A stretch of DNA of 64,000 bases from NCBI GenBank assembly GCA_012934845.2, contig WNNJ02000876.1, forward strand, positions 285,989 through 349,988. Reading direction: 5' to 3'. Of this stretch, positions 53,976 through 63,881 are shown in pieces. The first letter of the stretch is position 1; the number at the start of each line of letters is the position of its first letter. Position numbers and translations under genes: made by a program. Source of the DNA: Pomphorhynchus laevis (Eukaryota; Acanthocephala; Palaeacanthocephala; Echinorhynchida; Pomphorhynchidae). Below the pieces are notes generated by a model, which saw only the letters and a program-made list of their open reading frames with translations, was not told the origin of the DNA and ran no database searches.

Positions 53976-54205
53976 ATAAATAATAAATGATTATATCAGC
54001 TAACTGAGTCTACGTATTTAATATAATTATAAAATAAACAAAACATAATTATGCTAAATCAAAATTTAATAATTAAATAATAAAATTAATAATTGTTTTT
54101 AGATTTTCTATAATTTAAATCAAGTTAGAATAATAAATTGAAATTTAAGATAAACGTCATTTTAATGAATTGACTAATAAATAACAGACGTTGTATCACA
54201 TAAGA
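53976..54205 (-). repeat. Inverted copy of the Penelope-like terminal sequence
   Basis: Reverse complement of 37430-37690 (from agctaactgagtctacg to aataaataacagacgttgt), with indels. It abuts the 3' end of LINE D copy 1 at 54236. Confidence 0.65.
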
Positions 54206-54382
54206 TTTTATACAATTTAAATATAAAAATATTTATTTCTACGTGGCAAATGCGTGCCGGCGCACCTTTACATGATCACAACAACAAACAAAATTTTAAA
54301 TCATGTATAGAGGAGGTGGGTACGGAGGAGACATTTGAATGGAATAAAGCAGGGAGCGCGGCGGACGTCGAGAGAGCTGATT

Positions 54383-54818
54383 TCAGGCGAGGAGTGCGGC
54401 GACGAGAAAGGATAGGAGACTATAGTTATTAGAGTAATTGGGAACAAGGAGTAAGAGGGTATGACGAGAACGCAGCGATAGCGAGGTGGGGCGAGTATCC
54501 TCTAAGAAAGGAAGGTTGATGAACGATGGGGAGCCGACGGCGATGAGACGAAAAGTTACGAGAAGAAGGCGGAGTTTGATGCGGATGTGAATGGTGGGCC
54601 AGGAGAGTTGGGCGAGATATGTGGATGTGCGGTCGAAGCGAAGGAGACGAAAGAGCACTCGAACGGCGGAGTTGATTATTCGTGGTAAGGTAGGATGATA
54701 GATTTTGGAGAATTTGCGAAAAGGCTGAGACAGCAATCGATTTTAGGGAAGAGAAGCGATGAAATAATAGACATACCAGAACGGAAATCGATAAGGGGTC
54801 GGATACGGCGGATGTCAC
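54383..54818 (-). pseudogene. C-terminal region of LINE D ORF2
   Basis: Frames 54818-54429 and 54736-54383 carry the sequence downstream of the RT thumb (FSKIYHPTLPRIINSAVRVL, RRRLPIVHQPSFLRGYSPHL), shared with 38644-39042. A frameshift divides them. Confidence 0.7.
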
Positions 54819-55680
54819 GGAGAATTAAGTTAGACGAGCGGACCTTGTCACGGACGAAGGGTTTAAGGGAAAGGTGATCATCGAAATGGAAGTCTAAGAA
54901 AGTGAGATTGTGGACTATAGGGATGATCGATGAGGCAAAAGAAACAATGGGAGGAGATATGTTTGGTTTTCGGCGGAGGATCCACATTATTTTGGACTTT
55001 TCGTGTTTTAGAACGAGATGGAGATTGGAGAGACGTTTGTAGATAGAAGAAAGACAGTTGGAGGCAGAAATGCCAATATCGTGTATGCAATGTGCGGGTG
55101 CATGAGCATAGATTAGAATGTCATCGGCGTATTGCATGATATTAAAGGAGTAAGGTTTGATAAACGGAGATAGATCGCCAAGCAGAAGAGAGAAAAGCAT
55201 AGGATCTAGGACTGAACCTTGTGGGACCCCGCAAAACATAGGGATGGGAGGGGAGGATGATGAAATAGAACAGACGCGATAGGAACGGGCAGATAGGTAT
55301 GAGGCGAACCATGCTACGGAGGAGGAAGAAAATCCGTAATCATAACGAAGGCGAGAAAGGAGGACGGAGTGGTCGACAATGTCGAATGCGGAGGAGAGGT
55401 CGAGGGAGATGAGAACACTATATAGAGCCTTGTCTCGAGAAATGAGTAAGTCGTTGTACACTTTTATGCATGCGATTTCTGTCGAGTGATTAGAGCGGAA
55501 AGCGGATTGGAAAGGAGGGTACATATTGGATGAGGAGAGATAAGCGTTGATTTGTATTGATATGAGGCGTTCTAAGAGCTTAGAAAGAGTAGGGAGTAGT
55601 GAAATGGGGCGATAGCTAGAAGGAAGGGAAGGGTCTAGCGATTGTTTCTTAAGGAGGGGACGAACGATTGCGGATTTTCA
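54676..55680 (-). pseudogene. Reverse transcriptase of LINE D copy 1
   Basis: Frame 55524-54676 (282 aa): MYPPFQSAFRSNHSTEIACI, VLISLDLSSAFDIVDHSVLL (motif A), MFCGVPQGSVLDPMLFSLLL (motif B), IMQYADDILIYAHA (motif C, YADD) and LVLKHEKSKIMWI. Upstream, in a neighbouring frame (55680-55525), is YRPISLLPTLSKLLERLISI. These are textbook CR1/L2-type RT motifs with intact catalytic Asp residues; a frameshift separates the fingers from the palm. Confidence 0.88.
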
Positions 55681-55814
55681 GTGTGAAGGGAAGATATGAC
55701 TGCGGATGGATAAGTTAAACAAGGTTGTATAAAAAGAGGATATCGATTAGCATATGAATTTAAGTATGTTGGTAGGCAGGGAATCGGCAGGTGAGGTTTT
55801 GTTGGGCAAGAACA

Positions 55815-57355
55815 TTACGATAGATGAGATTTCGGTAGGTGAGACAGGGAGAAGATGAAAGAGTTCCGGGAGGATGTGGCTAGGCCTGCAGAGTGGGACA
55901 GGATGGATACAGGGGTGTAAGAGATCAACGTTAATAGTTTGGTCTGGAAAAATGACGAATAATCATGGGGATTGATGTTGCAAGGCAAAGAGGAGCGAGC
56001 AAGGATTGAGTTAAAAGTATGCCAGAGAGTCTTAGTGTTGAATGAAGTGATGATTTTATGCTGCCAAAAGGATTTGCATTTGGTACGTAGTAGGTTGAGA
56101 TGAGACCGACGCAGAGCAAGATAGGAATCACGGAAAGACGGAGTGATCGAGCGGAAATTACGTCTGAGAGAGCGGTGATAAACTCGAAAAGCATAGCGGA
56201 GTCGACGCTTTGAGATTAGGCATTGGATGTCAAACCATGGGGCGCTGTGCAAGCGACGGTTTGGGTTAGGCTTGAAGGGTACGAGAAGATCGATAGTGGA
56301 TGTGAGTTCAGAGTCGAAAAGAAATGCGAGATCGTGAGGAGAGGAATTTGTTATTGTGAAATAGTATAGAGACGATTTGAGTAAGGCAGAGCGGAGAAAG
56401 GAGGTGTCAAGATTTCTCCAAGGGCGACGTAGGATTGTAGATGTGTAAGGAAGTGTGTAATTGTGAGTGAGATCAAGGGTGACGAGAAAGTGATCGGATA
56501 CACCAGGATCGAATATGGAGAGTGAGGCGTAGGCAGCAAAATGATCGGGAACAGCAATGATGTCGAGCGCTCCGGCAAGGATATGTTTAGGGGCAGTGGA
56601 AACGGGTTTGTAGTTATAGTTGAATAGAATGTTGATTGAGTGGATGGATTCGGTGGAAGAGGTGCGGTCGAGACGAATGTTGAAGTCGCCAAGAACGATT
56701 GAAGGAATACAGGACAAAGACATTGGGACATGAGGTCAGCAAATTCGGTAAAAAATAAGGAGGTATAAGCAGATGAACCAGAACGGTATACAATGGCGAG
56801 ATCTAGGGTGATCGGGTTAGAATAAGGACAAGTGAGCAGTTTAAAAAAGCAAGGACTGAAAGGGAAAGTGATTTTGCGAATAGACGCGGGGTGACGGGCA
56901 AATGCGACAATGTCGCCATGTTTAGAGAATTTAGAAGGGGATTTGCTGAGGGGGCGAACGGATTCGACTAGTGAGCAACCGGCAGAGAGCAAACTGTGGA
57001 TAAAGAAGTCGTCAGAATCGAAGTGCTAGGATTCGGTGAGGCAGAAGAGATCGATGGATTGCTTGGTGAATAGGTTGATGATGAGATCGGATTTATTGAG
57101 AATAGATCTAGTGTTGAGGAGGCCAAGGCGGAAACCGTGTGTGGTGGTGATAGGGGCTAGTGCAGAAGACACACAGGGGAGATTGAGCGCCATCGAATTT
57201 TTGGGCGGGTGTCGACAACTTGAAAATTTCCGTCGTTGTTTCGGATGGAGAGACATGTTTCGCCTTATTCTTTGCGACAGCGTTTTTCGATGCGGGCAGA
57301 TGATAGTTGAACGATTTCGGAGGTGTTGCGATTGGGGAAAATGCGATTGGTTCAA
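55815..57355 (-). pseudogene. AP-like endonuclease and linker of LINE D copy 1
   Basis: Frame 57355-57026 ends GFRLGLLNTRSILNKSDLII and LFCLTES, the start of a CR1 endonuclease; frame 56992-56351 has DLAIVYRSGSSAYTSLFF. Frame 56723-55815 has SIVLGDFNIRLDRTSS (GDFN), GALDIIAVPDH and PGVSDHFLVTLDL (catalytic SDH), then the linker with RRPWRNLDTSFLRSAL and SKRRLRYAFRVYHRSL. Catalytic residues are present across three frames. Confidence 0.85.
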
Positions 57356-57732
57356 GATGACATTAATTTAAATCGCTGGGAGAGGACAGAAGACGCGTAA
57401 GAGCGATGCTTGAAACAATTTTTAGGAGTGGGCTGGGAAGGATTATATTGAGAATATTTATTTAGGCGGATGAATGCGACAGGAGAGATACTGTTGAAAA
57501 AGGATGGATTATCTGCAGGAACAAGAGACGATCTGAATGCGGAAACATCGTGGTCGAGACGTGCTTGTGGATATAAAGTGGTGGAAGGAGACATATTAGT
57601 GACGATGACGCAACGATCGCGAGAAAGAAAGCGTTTCCGTAAAAGAGGACGAGTAAGGTGAGTTGGTGAGATCACGATATGAGAGCTGGGAGTTGAGGAT
57701 ATCAAGGAAGTAGGTTTGACAGCGAAAGACAA
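57352..57732 (-). pseudogene. 5' coding piece of LINE D copy 1
   Basis: 126-aa Ser/Pro-rich frame (MSFAVKPTSLISSTPSSHIV...) upstream of the endonuclease, in the position of an ORF1 C-terminus or ORF2 leader. No zinc knuckle or other motif seen. Function unknown. Confidence 0.4.
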
Positions 57733-58277
57733 AGAGGATTTTGATACTATAGAGTGTGGTGAGCTATGCGAGGAAATGTTATGAGTGGAAGGATTGTGGA
57801 GGTTGGTGGATGTGAATTTGATTGAGGAATTCAGGTTATTGAGAAACGAGACAGAAGGGAAGAGACGGGGGTATCGGGAAGTGAAGACATGGGATTAAAA
57901 GTGCATGTGGTGACAGGATCAGTGGGTTGACAAAGGACATCAGAAACGACTGTGGTGGTTTGAGTGGACACGTAGCGGTTGATATGTTGTTATGTGAGAG
58001 GTCGCGTATGAGTTTATCGGCACAAAAGCCACATAGGAAATCTTCTTTAGACTAACTGTTATCGCATGCGATCGTGTGTCGAGCACTGTACTTGTAATTT
58101 AACACAGTTTGTGTCGGTCGTAGCTATCTTTTTACGTCATCCCATCAACGTCCTTGTGTGTTTAAACTATTAAATTTGCTATTTATTGAAATGATAGTTT
58201 TTTCAGCAAGTGGAACTATAATCAATTCTGTAATTTGTTTTAATAATTATAGAGATCAATCCTAAAAATTCTGCGAG

Positions 58278-59003
58278 CGGGACTGGATTGATCTGGAACT
58301 GGATTGATCTGGAACTGGATTGATCTGGAACTGGATTGATCTGGAACTGGATTGATCTGGAACTGGATTGATCTGGAACTGGATTGATCTGGAACTGGAT
58401 TGATCTGGAACTGGATTGATCTGGAACTGGATTGATCTGAAACTGGATTGATCTGGAACTGGATTGATCTGGTACTGGATTGATCAGGAACTGGAATGAT
58501 CTGGAACTGGAATGATCTGGAACTGGATTGATTTGAAACTGGATTGATCTGGAACTGGATTGATCTGGAACTGGATTGATCTGGAACTGGATTGATCTGG
58601 AACTGGATTGATCTGGAACTGGATTGATCTAGAACTTGATTGATCTAGAACTTGATTGATCTGGAACTTGATTGATCTGGAACTTGATTGATCTGGAACT
58701 GGATTGATTTGGAACTGGATTGATTTGGAACTGGATTGATCTAGAACTGGATTGATCTGGAACTGGATTGATCTGGAACTGGATTGATCTGGAACTGGAT
58801 TGATCTGGAACTGGATTGATCTGGAACTGGATTGATCTGGAACTGGATTGATCTGGAACTGGATTGATCTGGAACTGGATTGATCTGGAACTGGATTGAT
58901 CTGGAACTGGATTGATCTGGAACTGGATTGTTCTGGAACTGGATTGATCTGGAACTGGATTGGTCTGGAACTGGATCGATCTGGAACTGGATTGATCTGG
59001 AAT
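58278..59003. repeat. 16-bp minisatellite, about 45 units
   Basis: Unit ACTGGATTGATCTGGA repeated without interruption for ~725 bp, with sparse variants (TTTGG, CTAGAACTTG, GGTCTGG) that cluster around 58430-58740. Because 16 is not a multiple of 3, each strand reads as a 16-residue peptide repeat over 48 bp, which explains the open frame at 58741-59007; it is not a gene. Confidence 0.97.
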
Positions 59004-59149
59004 GCATGTTAATTATTTCTCAAACTTTTTTTAAGTTTTGAGAAAATTTATATTTCTATAAAGTCAAATTTAAAATATAAATCAATTTTTATGAATTGAT
59101 TAATAAATAATATACGGTGTACTTAAATAACGAATAGAGATCATTATGA

Positions 59150-60065
59150 GGAACTATGTTGTTATTATGTTTCGGCCACTATTTTAACCCATTCTCCTTG
59201 AAATGGGCTTCAGCTGTTTTGACCCCTATTCCTCGGAATACTGTTTCGGCTCCTATTGCAACCCATTCTTCTGGAATTAATTGCAATTGTTTCGGCCCAT
59301 AATCCTCGGAATAGATTGTCGGTCCCTATTCCAGCCCATTCTCGTTGGAATGGTTTGCAGCTTTTTAATAACTATATACAAGATCTTCAGTAATTTAAAG
59401 CAGAAATCAATAAAGAATCGAACGATCTTCGTTTCTTACAACTAATCTGTTTTTGTTTTTTACTATTGCTACCAATGTTATAAGCTTATGCTTCGTTGCT
59501 GCTGTAAACAATAATATCTCGGAAACGAAAGTAAATTATTATTGAGTACAAGATAAAGCCGCAAATGGTTGTTCAGTCTGTTCACTGTTAATATTAAAAA
59601 ATAAAAAATGAAGTGTTGAATGTAATCAACCGAATGGGTAGTTCACAACTGATTGATAGTTTGAGCTGTCATGAATCCACTTCCTCACTTGATGTTTACA
59701 ATGTGAATAGCCGGAGGCACAAGAAATCCTCAGGTAGTGCATTCCAAATGTTGATTACACGATGGGAGTGTCTCATTATTCGAGAATTTTTACCAGGGGA
59801 AATTTATAAAGGGTTAGGCGATGTCCACGACAGTTTGTAGTTCTGAACTTTATAACATTCGTGGAATATCCTTCAAATGATTTGACAACTGCCCACATTG
59901 TCAAGAGATCAAGATACAGTAGTCTTTGTCTCATTGAAGATAAACCTAACAAGGATAACTTGTCCTCATACGAATACGAATTATGAAAACAAATTCGAGA
60001 CCCGCGACGAAGCACTGATTCAAGATCGGCAATTTATTTTTTAGTACATGGAAAAACAGCTTGAT
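59150..60065. repeat. LTR-like sequence plus LINE B end, partly duplicated from 28345-29112
   Basis: From 59294 this equals 28345-29112. Here 145 bp more of the left part is kept: cattctccttgaaatgg, cctattcctcggaat, cattcttctggaatt and related strings form an imperfect ~75-bp tandem repeat. The part ending ...aataaagaatcgaacgatcttcgtttcttaca (~59438) looks like an LTR end, but no partner LTR is in the window. The minus-strand LINE frames (60015-59776) are identical to 29062-28823. The family hairpin lies at 59482-59493. Confidence 0.75.
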
Positions 60066-60104
60066 TGAACAAGCTGATAAACCTGTCCTTATTATCGATA
60101 ACTT

Positions 60105-60280
60105 GTTATCGAAATAAAATTCATCTTGTTTTTTCCCAGTGACAACCTTGAAATTACCACAATAATTTAGTATGTCATAAAAATTTTTCAATTAAGTGGT
60201 TGATTGAACTTTTAAACTCCTTTCACTATAATAATCTGACCATTCGCTATATGATACAAAGTGAGAATAATTTACCAGTG
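60105..60280. repeat. Diverged repeat shared with 53700-53875
   Basis: See the partner entry; the match runs from tcatcttgttttt to gatacaaagtgagaataat. It begins about 40 bp after the end of the 59294-60065 duplication. Confidence 0.6.
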
Positions 60281-61180
60281 CCAAACAATAGCGATTAGTT
60301 CAAAATCAGCTGTTAATTTGGCGACTTGTAGAGAACAAGCAGATTCTAACGAATTCTATGACGTTACTGTCAATGCTTAATTAGGAGGATGTTTACTATT
60401 AATTAACGAAATCACACAATTTTTATTTGTTCGAATCTATAGGAGTTTATAATCAATAATTATCATTGACATTTGATAAATCTCTCTACAAAAGCTCATT
60501 TGATAAAGTTCCCCTATCAAAAGCTCTAAAATGGTCAATGTATATCTTAAAATAAAGTTGATTAAAAACTCAAGTAAAGTGAACATCAGCAATCATCATT
60601 TTGTTCTGATGACACCACCTATTGTCCGTTTTGATCTGGCCTATTTCGAGAACAGAGAGAACGTCGTATTCTACTCACTAAAAATAAAATCAGTTTTTAC
60701 AATTCCTCTACGATAACATGACTACGATGTTGCCAGATTACGCAAATGTATATTTGACTCATGTCTCAATAAGTAAGCCGAATTCTTAAGTAAAAACACA
60801 ATGTAGGCTAATATCTGGCAAATGTGCTTGTATAAAATCTTATATAATCATTTATTATCTTTATTTTTATTTATAAATCGTATAAAATTCGTAGACTCAG
60901 TTATCTGATCTGATTTGTCTTCTGATATAGCTTTCCAAGACAGATAACTAATATTTGATATATAATACTAGTTAGCTAATATTATAGTAGCTTCCTCTTC
61001 CATATTGCGAGGTCACATTGCTGTATATCTGATAAATCATTGTGGTCTCGTTGCTATGTTAATATTTCAATTCCAATAGAATTGATACATCATCCTAAAT
61101 AATAAATAATTATATATTGTATAAAGATATAATTATATTTTATATCAGGATATAATTATGGGGAAACTATACTGAATAAT
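60281..61180. other. AT-rich region with short open stretches of unknown meaning
   Basis: Two exon-like stretches are visible on the plus strand. Positions 60531-60716 encode LMTPPIVRFDLAYFENRENV in a 61-aa frame. Positions 60718-60770 read ATGACT... to TCAATAA|gtaagc, with a good donor. I recognise neither product and cannot join them in frame to the exon at 61362. A piece of Penelope-like terminal sequence lies at 60875-60915. Confidence 0.3.
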
Positions 61181-61184
61181 TCCT

Positions 61185-61345
61185 TATTTATGTTATTTAA
61201 TAAGATACTACTATTTATAATCAAACTACATCATAGTAAATACTTCATAAGCTTGGATTTGGCCTTGTTGTTATAATTATTCAAGGAACAGGGTTTGAAA
61301 ACTTATAACATAGCAGTTCCTTATGTTGATCTTTAATGATCTGAT
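61185..61345 (+). repeat. 3' module of the Penelope-like element (copy without coding sequence)
   Basis: Same order as 37325-37445. GGCCTTG (61261-61267) pairs with CAGGGTT (61289-61295, with G-T pairs), and TGTTATAA (61269-61276) pairs with TTATAACA (61303-61310). Downstream, catagcagttcct is shared with the 37.4 kb copy. A severely truncated insertion. Confidence 0.65.
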
Positions 61346-61361
61346 TTATTGTACGTTACAG

Positions 61362-61454
61362 GTTCCTGCGAATAAAGAATTGGAGAGACTGATATATTAC
61401 GTTTTATCAATAAGCATCAAGTCGAATTTATCTGACCACACCAATGTTGAATAA
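61362..61454 (+). CDS. Candidate terminal exon of an unknown gene
   Basis: A good acceptor (ttattgtacgttacag) is followed by 30 codons, VPANKELERLIYYVLSISIK and on to HTNVE, then TAA. The stop overlaps AATAAA (61450-61455), a possible poly(A) signal. I do not recognise the protein, and no matching upstream exon is certain. It directly follows a Penelope-like 3' module, so chance is possible. Confidence 0.3.
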   Translation, partial: VPANKELERLIYYVLSISIKSNLSDHTNVE

Positions 61455-62861
61455 AATTAGACATTTATTTTTTGGAATGCGTCACAACTGTTCTCATGAC
61501 ATTGAAATAATTTTGTCCATAAAAAGTGATGATTTGGGATATTTATGCATTATTATTTCGTGTGTTAAATATAAATATTTGAATAAACTGTAGATTTAAA
61601 TGACTAAATGCATCATGTTTAAAAGTATTTTTTATTTTGAGTAATTATTATTTTATCTTTTACATAATGAAGTGATGTATAATATTTCTACGAAGACTGG
61701 TTATTATTCAACCAGATGGTTATTCTTTAAATGATTTTTAATTTTTGAAAACAATTAAAAAATATTGAATCTTAAATAAACTATTGTTTCTTAAATAAGT
61801 GAGTTTGAAAAGTTAAATTGTACATGTCAACCATATTGGCGTCAAAAATCAAACACATCCGAGCATGTTTCGCAAACAGAATAAATAATCATTAAGAGAC
61901 GATTCTGATGAAGCATGTTTTTTCTCGAATGAGAATTAATGAAAATCATTGACTTGTCGAAAATCGAATAAATGCATTAAGTAGAAAACAGCATTCATTT
62001 AAAAAATGCATTTTAGCTATTAAAGCTGATTAAAATTATTTATAGATTATAACTTATAAATTAGTTATCTCTTCTAAATTTTAGTTTATCCTGCTCAAAA
62101 ATTTTATAAATGGATCAAAATTAGATATTTTAAATTTGTTCATGTTTAATATCTTTTTAAAACACGCGTATTTATTAAATTAATTTGCTCAATTAATTGC
62201 TAAATTTTTAAATTAAACACTTGTTTGAACTATTACTTTTTATAAAGATAAAAATTGGATAACAAAGAAAAAATCAAGATTAATAAATTATTTCTATAAT
62301 AATTGATAGATGCATGCTTCTTGAGGGATTTAATATTTGCAAACCTATAATTATCGTCAAATGTTTAGGAATATAAACAAATTTAAATTAAATAAATTAC
62401 ATTACTAAGATTAAATAATAATTAAATATATATTTTTAAAATCTAAGTAACTTAAATAAAGTGTCTTTACATTTCAAATAGCTATTTAATAGTAGCATTA
62501 CAAAACTTCTTCAAACATTAAAGTCGACGAGTCGTTTGTAATGCAAAAAGATCAAAAGGCCAAAAACGTAACTTTAACTTGAAAATTCCTTAAGTCTACA
62601 GATTTAGATTACATAGAATAATTGTAACATGAAATATTGCTCTGAATGCAAGCAACCCACCGGCTTACATTTATTTGTTTCCTTCCTGTCAAGTCGATTT
62701 TGAGTATATGAGTCTGTTTGTAAGTTTAAAAGAAATCCACCGCCTTCATTATTCATTATCTAAAATATATCACAATGTAATTAAACAATTTAATTAACAG
62801 TTAACAGCAAGACAACCAATTGACAGCAAGACAACCAATTCGATAACAACAATAAAAATGT
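61455..62861. other. AT-rich intergenic sequence
   Basis: No coding or repeat features recognised. The right end is the 3' flank of the MRPL55-like gene (minus strand). Confidence 0.55.
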
Positions 62862-63026
62862 TCACTTATTCGCTGATCGTCTTTTAACTAATTGTTGAGC
62901 GATACTGTTGCTTCTAAAACTGATGTCGTTTGTTGACGTATCTTTGTCAACATCAACTCGGGTTCTTAGTAATAAGCGACGTTTGCGCTGTTCTTCCGTC
63001 GCAAGAGAATTAATATCAAATGGCAA
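62862..63026 (-). CDS. MRPL55: Mitochondrial ribosomal protein L55, exon 2 (C-terminal)
   Basis: Minus-strand exon after acceptor ttgttaattttag, reading LPFDINSLATEEQRKRRLLL, then RTRVDVDKDTS... to QQLVKRRSANK and TGA at 62864-62862. The D-x-x-x-L-x-x-E-E-R-+-x-R-L pattern is the conserved C-terminal block of mL55. 54 codons plus stop. Joined to exon 1 (63708) in phase 0, it yields EPRSIIK-LPFDINSL, as expected for the family. mL55 is a small protein of the mitochondrial large ribosomal subunit. Confidence 0.82.
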   Translation of the reverse strand: MPFDINSLATEEQRKRRLLLRTRVDVDKDTSTNDISFRSNSIAQQLVKRRSANK

Positions 63027-63707
63027 CTAAAATTAACAAATAAGAATGAAACAAAGACGATAAAGTTTAAACATGAAAACTATCGAACTTTGTAAATTTA
63101 AGATAGCGACAATTTTGTAGTTCAAAATATAGCAATTAAATTTATCGACCAAAATATGTTGAACGAAATTGCAAACACTTACAACATATACAAGCAAAAA
63201 TACTTTCGAAGGCTGTAAAATATAAATTAAATTAGTATTCTAGTTTAAAGTGCCACGCCTTACAAATACCTGCCAAAACGTATCCGAGTTTTGGCAGGTA
63301 CTACCATATAGTGGTCTTAACGTTTCGAGTTATACATGAGTTATAAGTTATGATCGAAGTCAAAATTAACAATTTATGCAATAATAAATCAATAAAAATA
63401 TGAAATTACTTGAAAATGTCACTTTCTCGAATGATTTGTGGATTTTGTCAAAAACATCCCTTACTTACTTTGTAATATTTAATTTATCTGGAGATTGTAA
63501 ATAAAACTCTATTTTATTTATCAAGTCGATGCAAGCATTAACTTCAATTGATTACAATTGATTGTAATTTTCTGAAGATTCTATATTTGAAATATAAAAA
63601 TTCCCTCCTTTATTTTGACCCAGCTCCAATAATTCTTTAGCAATTTATAGTGTAACAAAAATTTAATACAATCTAAAAATATACACAGTGAGTAAATAAA
63701 CGCACAC
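63027..63707 (-). other. Intron of the MRPL55-like gene
   Basis: 681-bp AT-rich intron on the minus strand, donor AAG|gtgtgcg, acceptor aattttag. It contains a short palindrome, tacctgccaaaac...gttttggcaggta (63267-63302). No coding sequence or TE recognised. Confidence 0.7.
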
Positions 63708-63881
63708 CTTTATTATACTTCGTGGTTCATTGTAGCGAATTGTAATCGAATATCCATTAGGAAATACTAATCTAACAGGATAAACACGACGATATAGAGG
63801 GCGGTGTATACGGCCAATACTTGCCCTGTAGCAATTGCTTCTAGCACATGTAATCATATTTACCAATTTGAAACTAAACAT
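63708..63881 (-). CDS. MRPL55: Mitochondrial ribosomal protein L55, exon 1
   Basis: 58 codons from ATG at 63881: MFSFKLVNMITCARSNCYRA, then SIGRIHRPLYRRVYPVRLVF and a stretch ending SITIRYNEPRSIIK. The run N.yRASI.R.HR..Y.R.YPv.lv..dG..i.IRY.EPR is the hallmark of mL55, and I recognise it with good confidence. The basic N-terminus, free of acidic residues, suits a mitochondrial targeting sequence. The ATG is preceded by tattattttag, so a 5' non-coding exon is possible. Predicted protein 112 aa, normal for the family. Confidence 0.85.

Larger units (their letters stand above)
54236..58020 (-). mobile_element. LINE family D, copy 1 (CR1-like, nearly complete)
   Basis: Minus strand, 3.8 kb: 5' coding piece (57732-57352), endonuclease (57355-55815 over three frames), RT (55680-54676) and C-terminus (54818-54383). 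The 3' end acgtggcaaatgcgtgc is shared with the fragment at 38650. RT motifs place it with the CR1 group. Confidence 0.82.

Noticed and set aside
58278-59003. CRISPR-like array
   Set aside because: Repeats are contiguous 16-bp units without unique spacers and the genome is eukaryotic.
58741-59007. 88-aa repetitive ORF on the minus strand
   Set aside because: It is a by-product of the 16-bp minisatellite, which happens to lack stops in this frame; no start context or other coding evidence.
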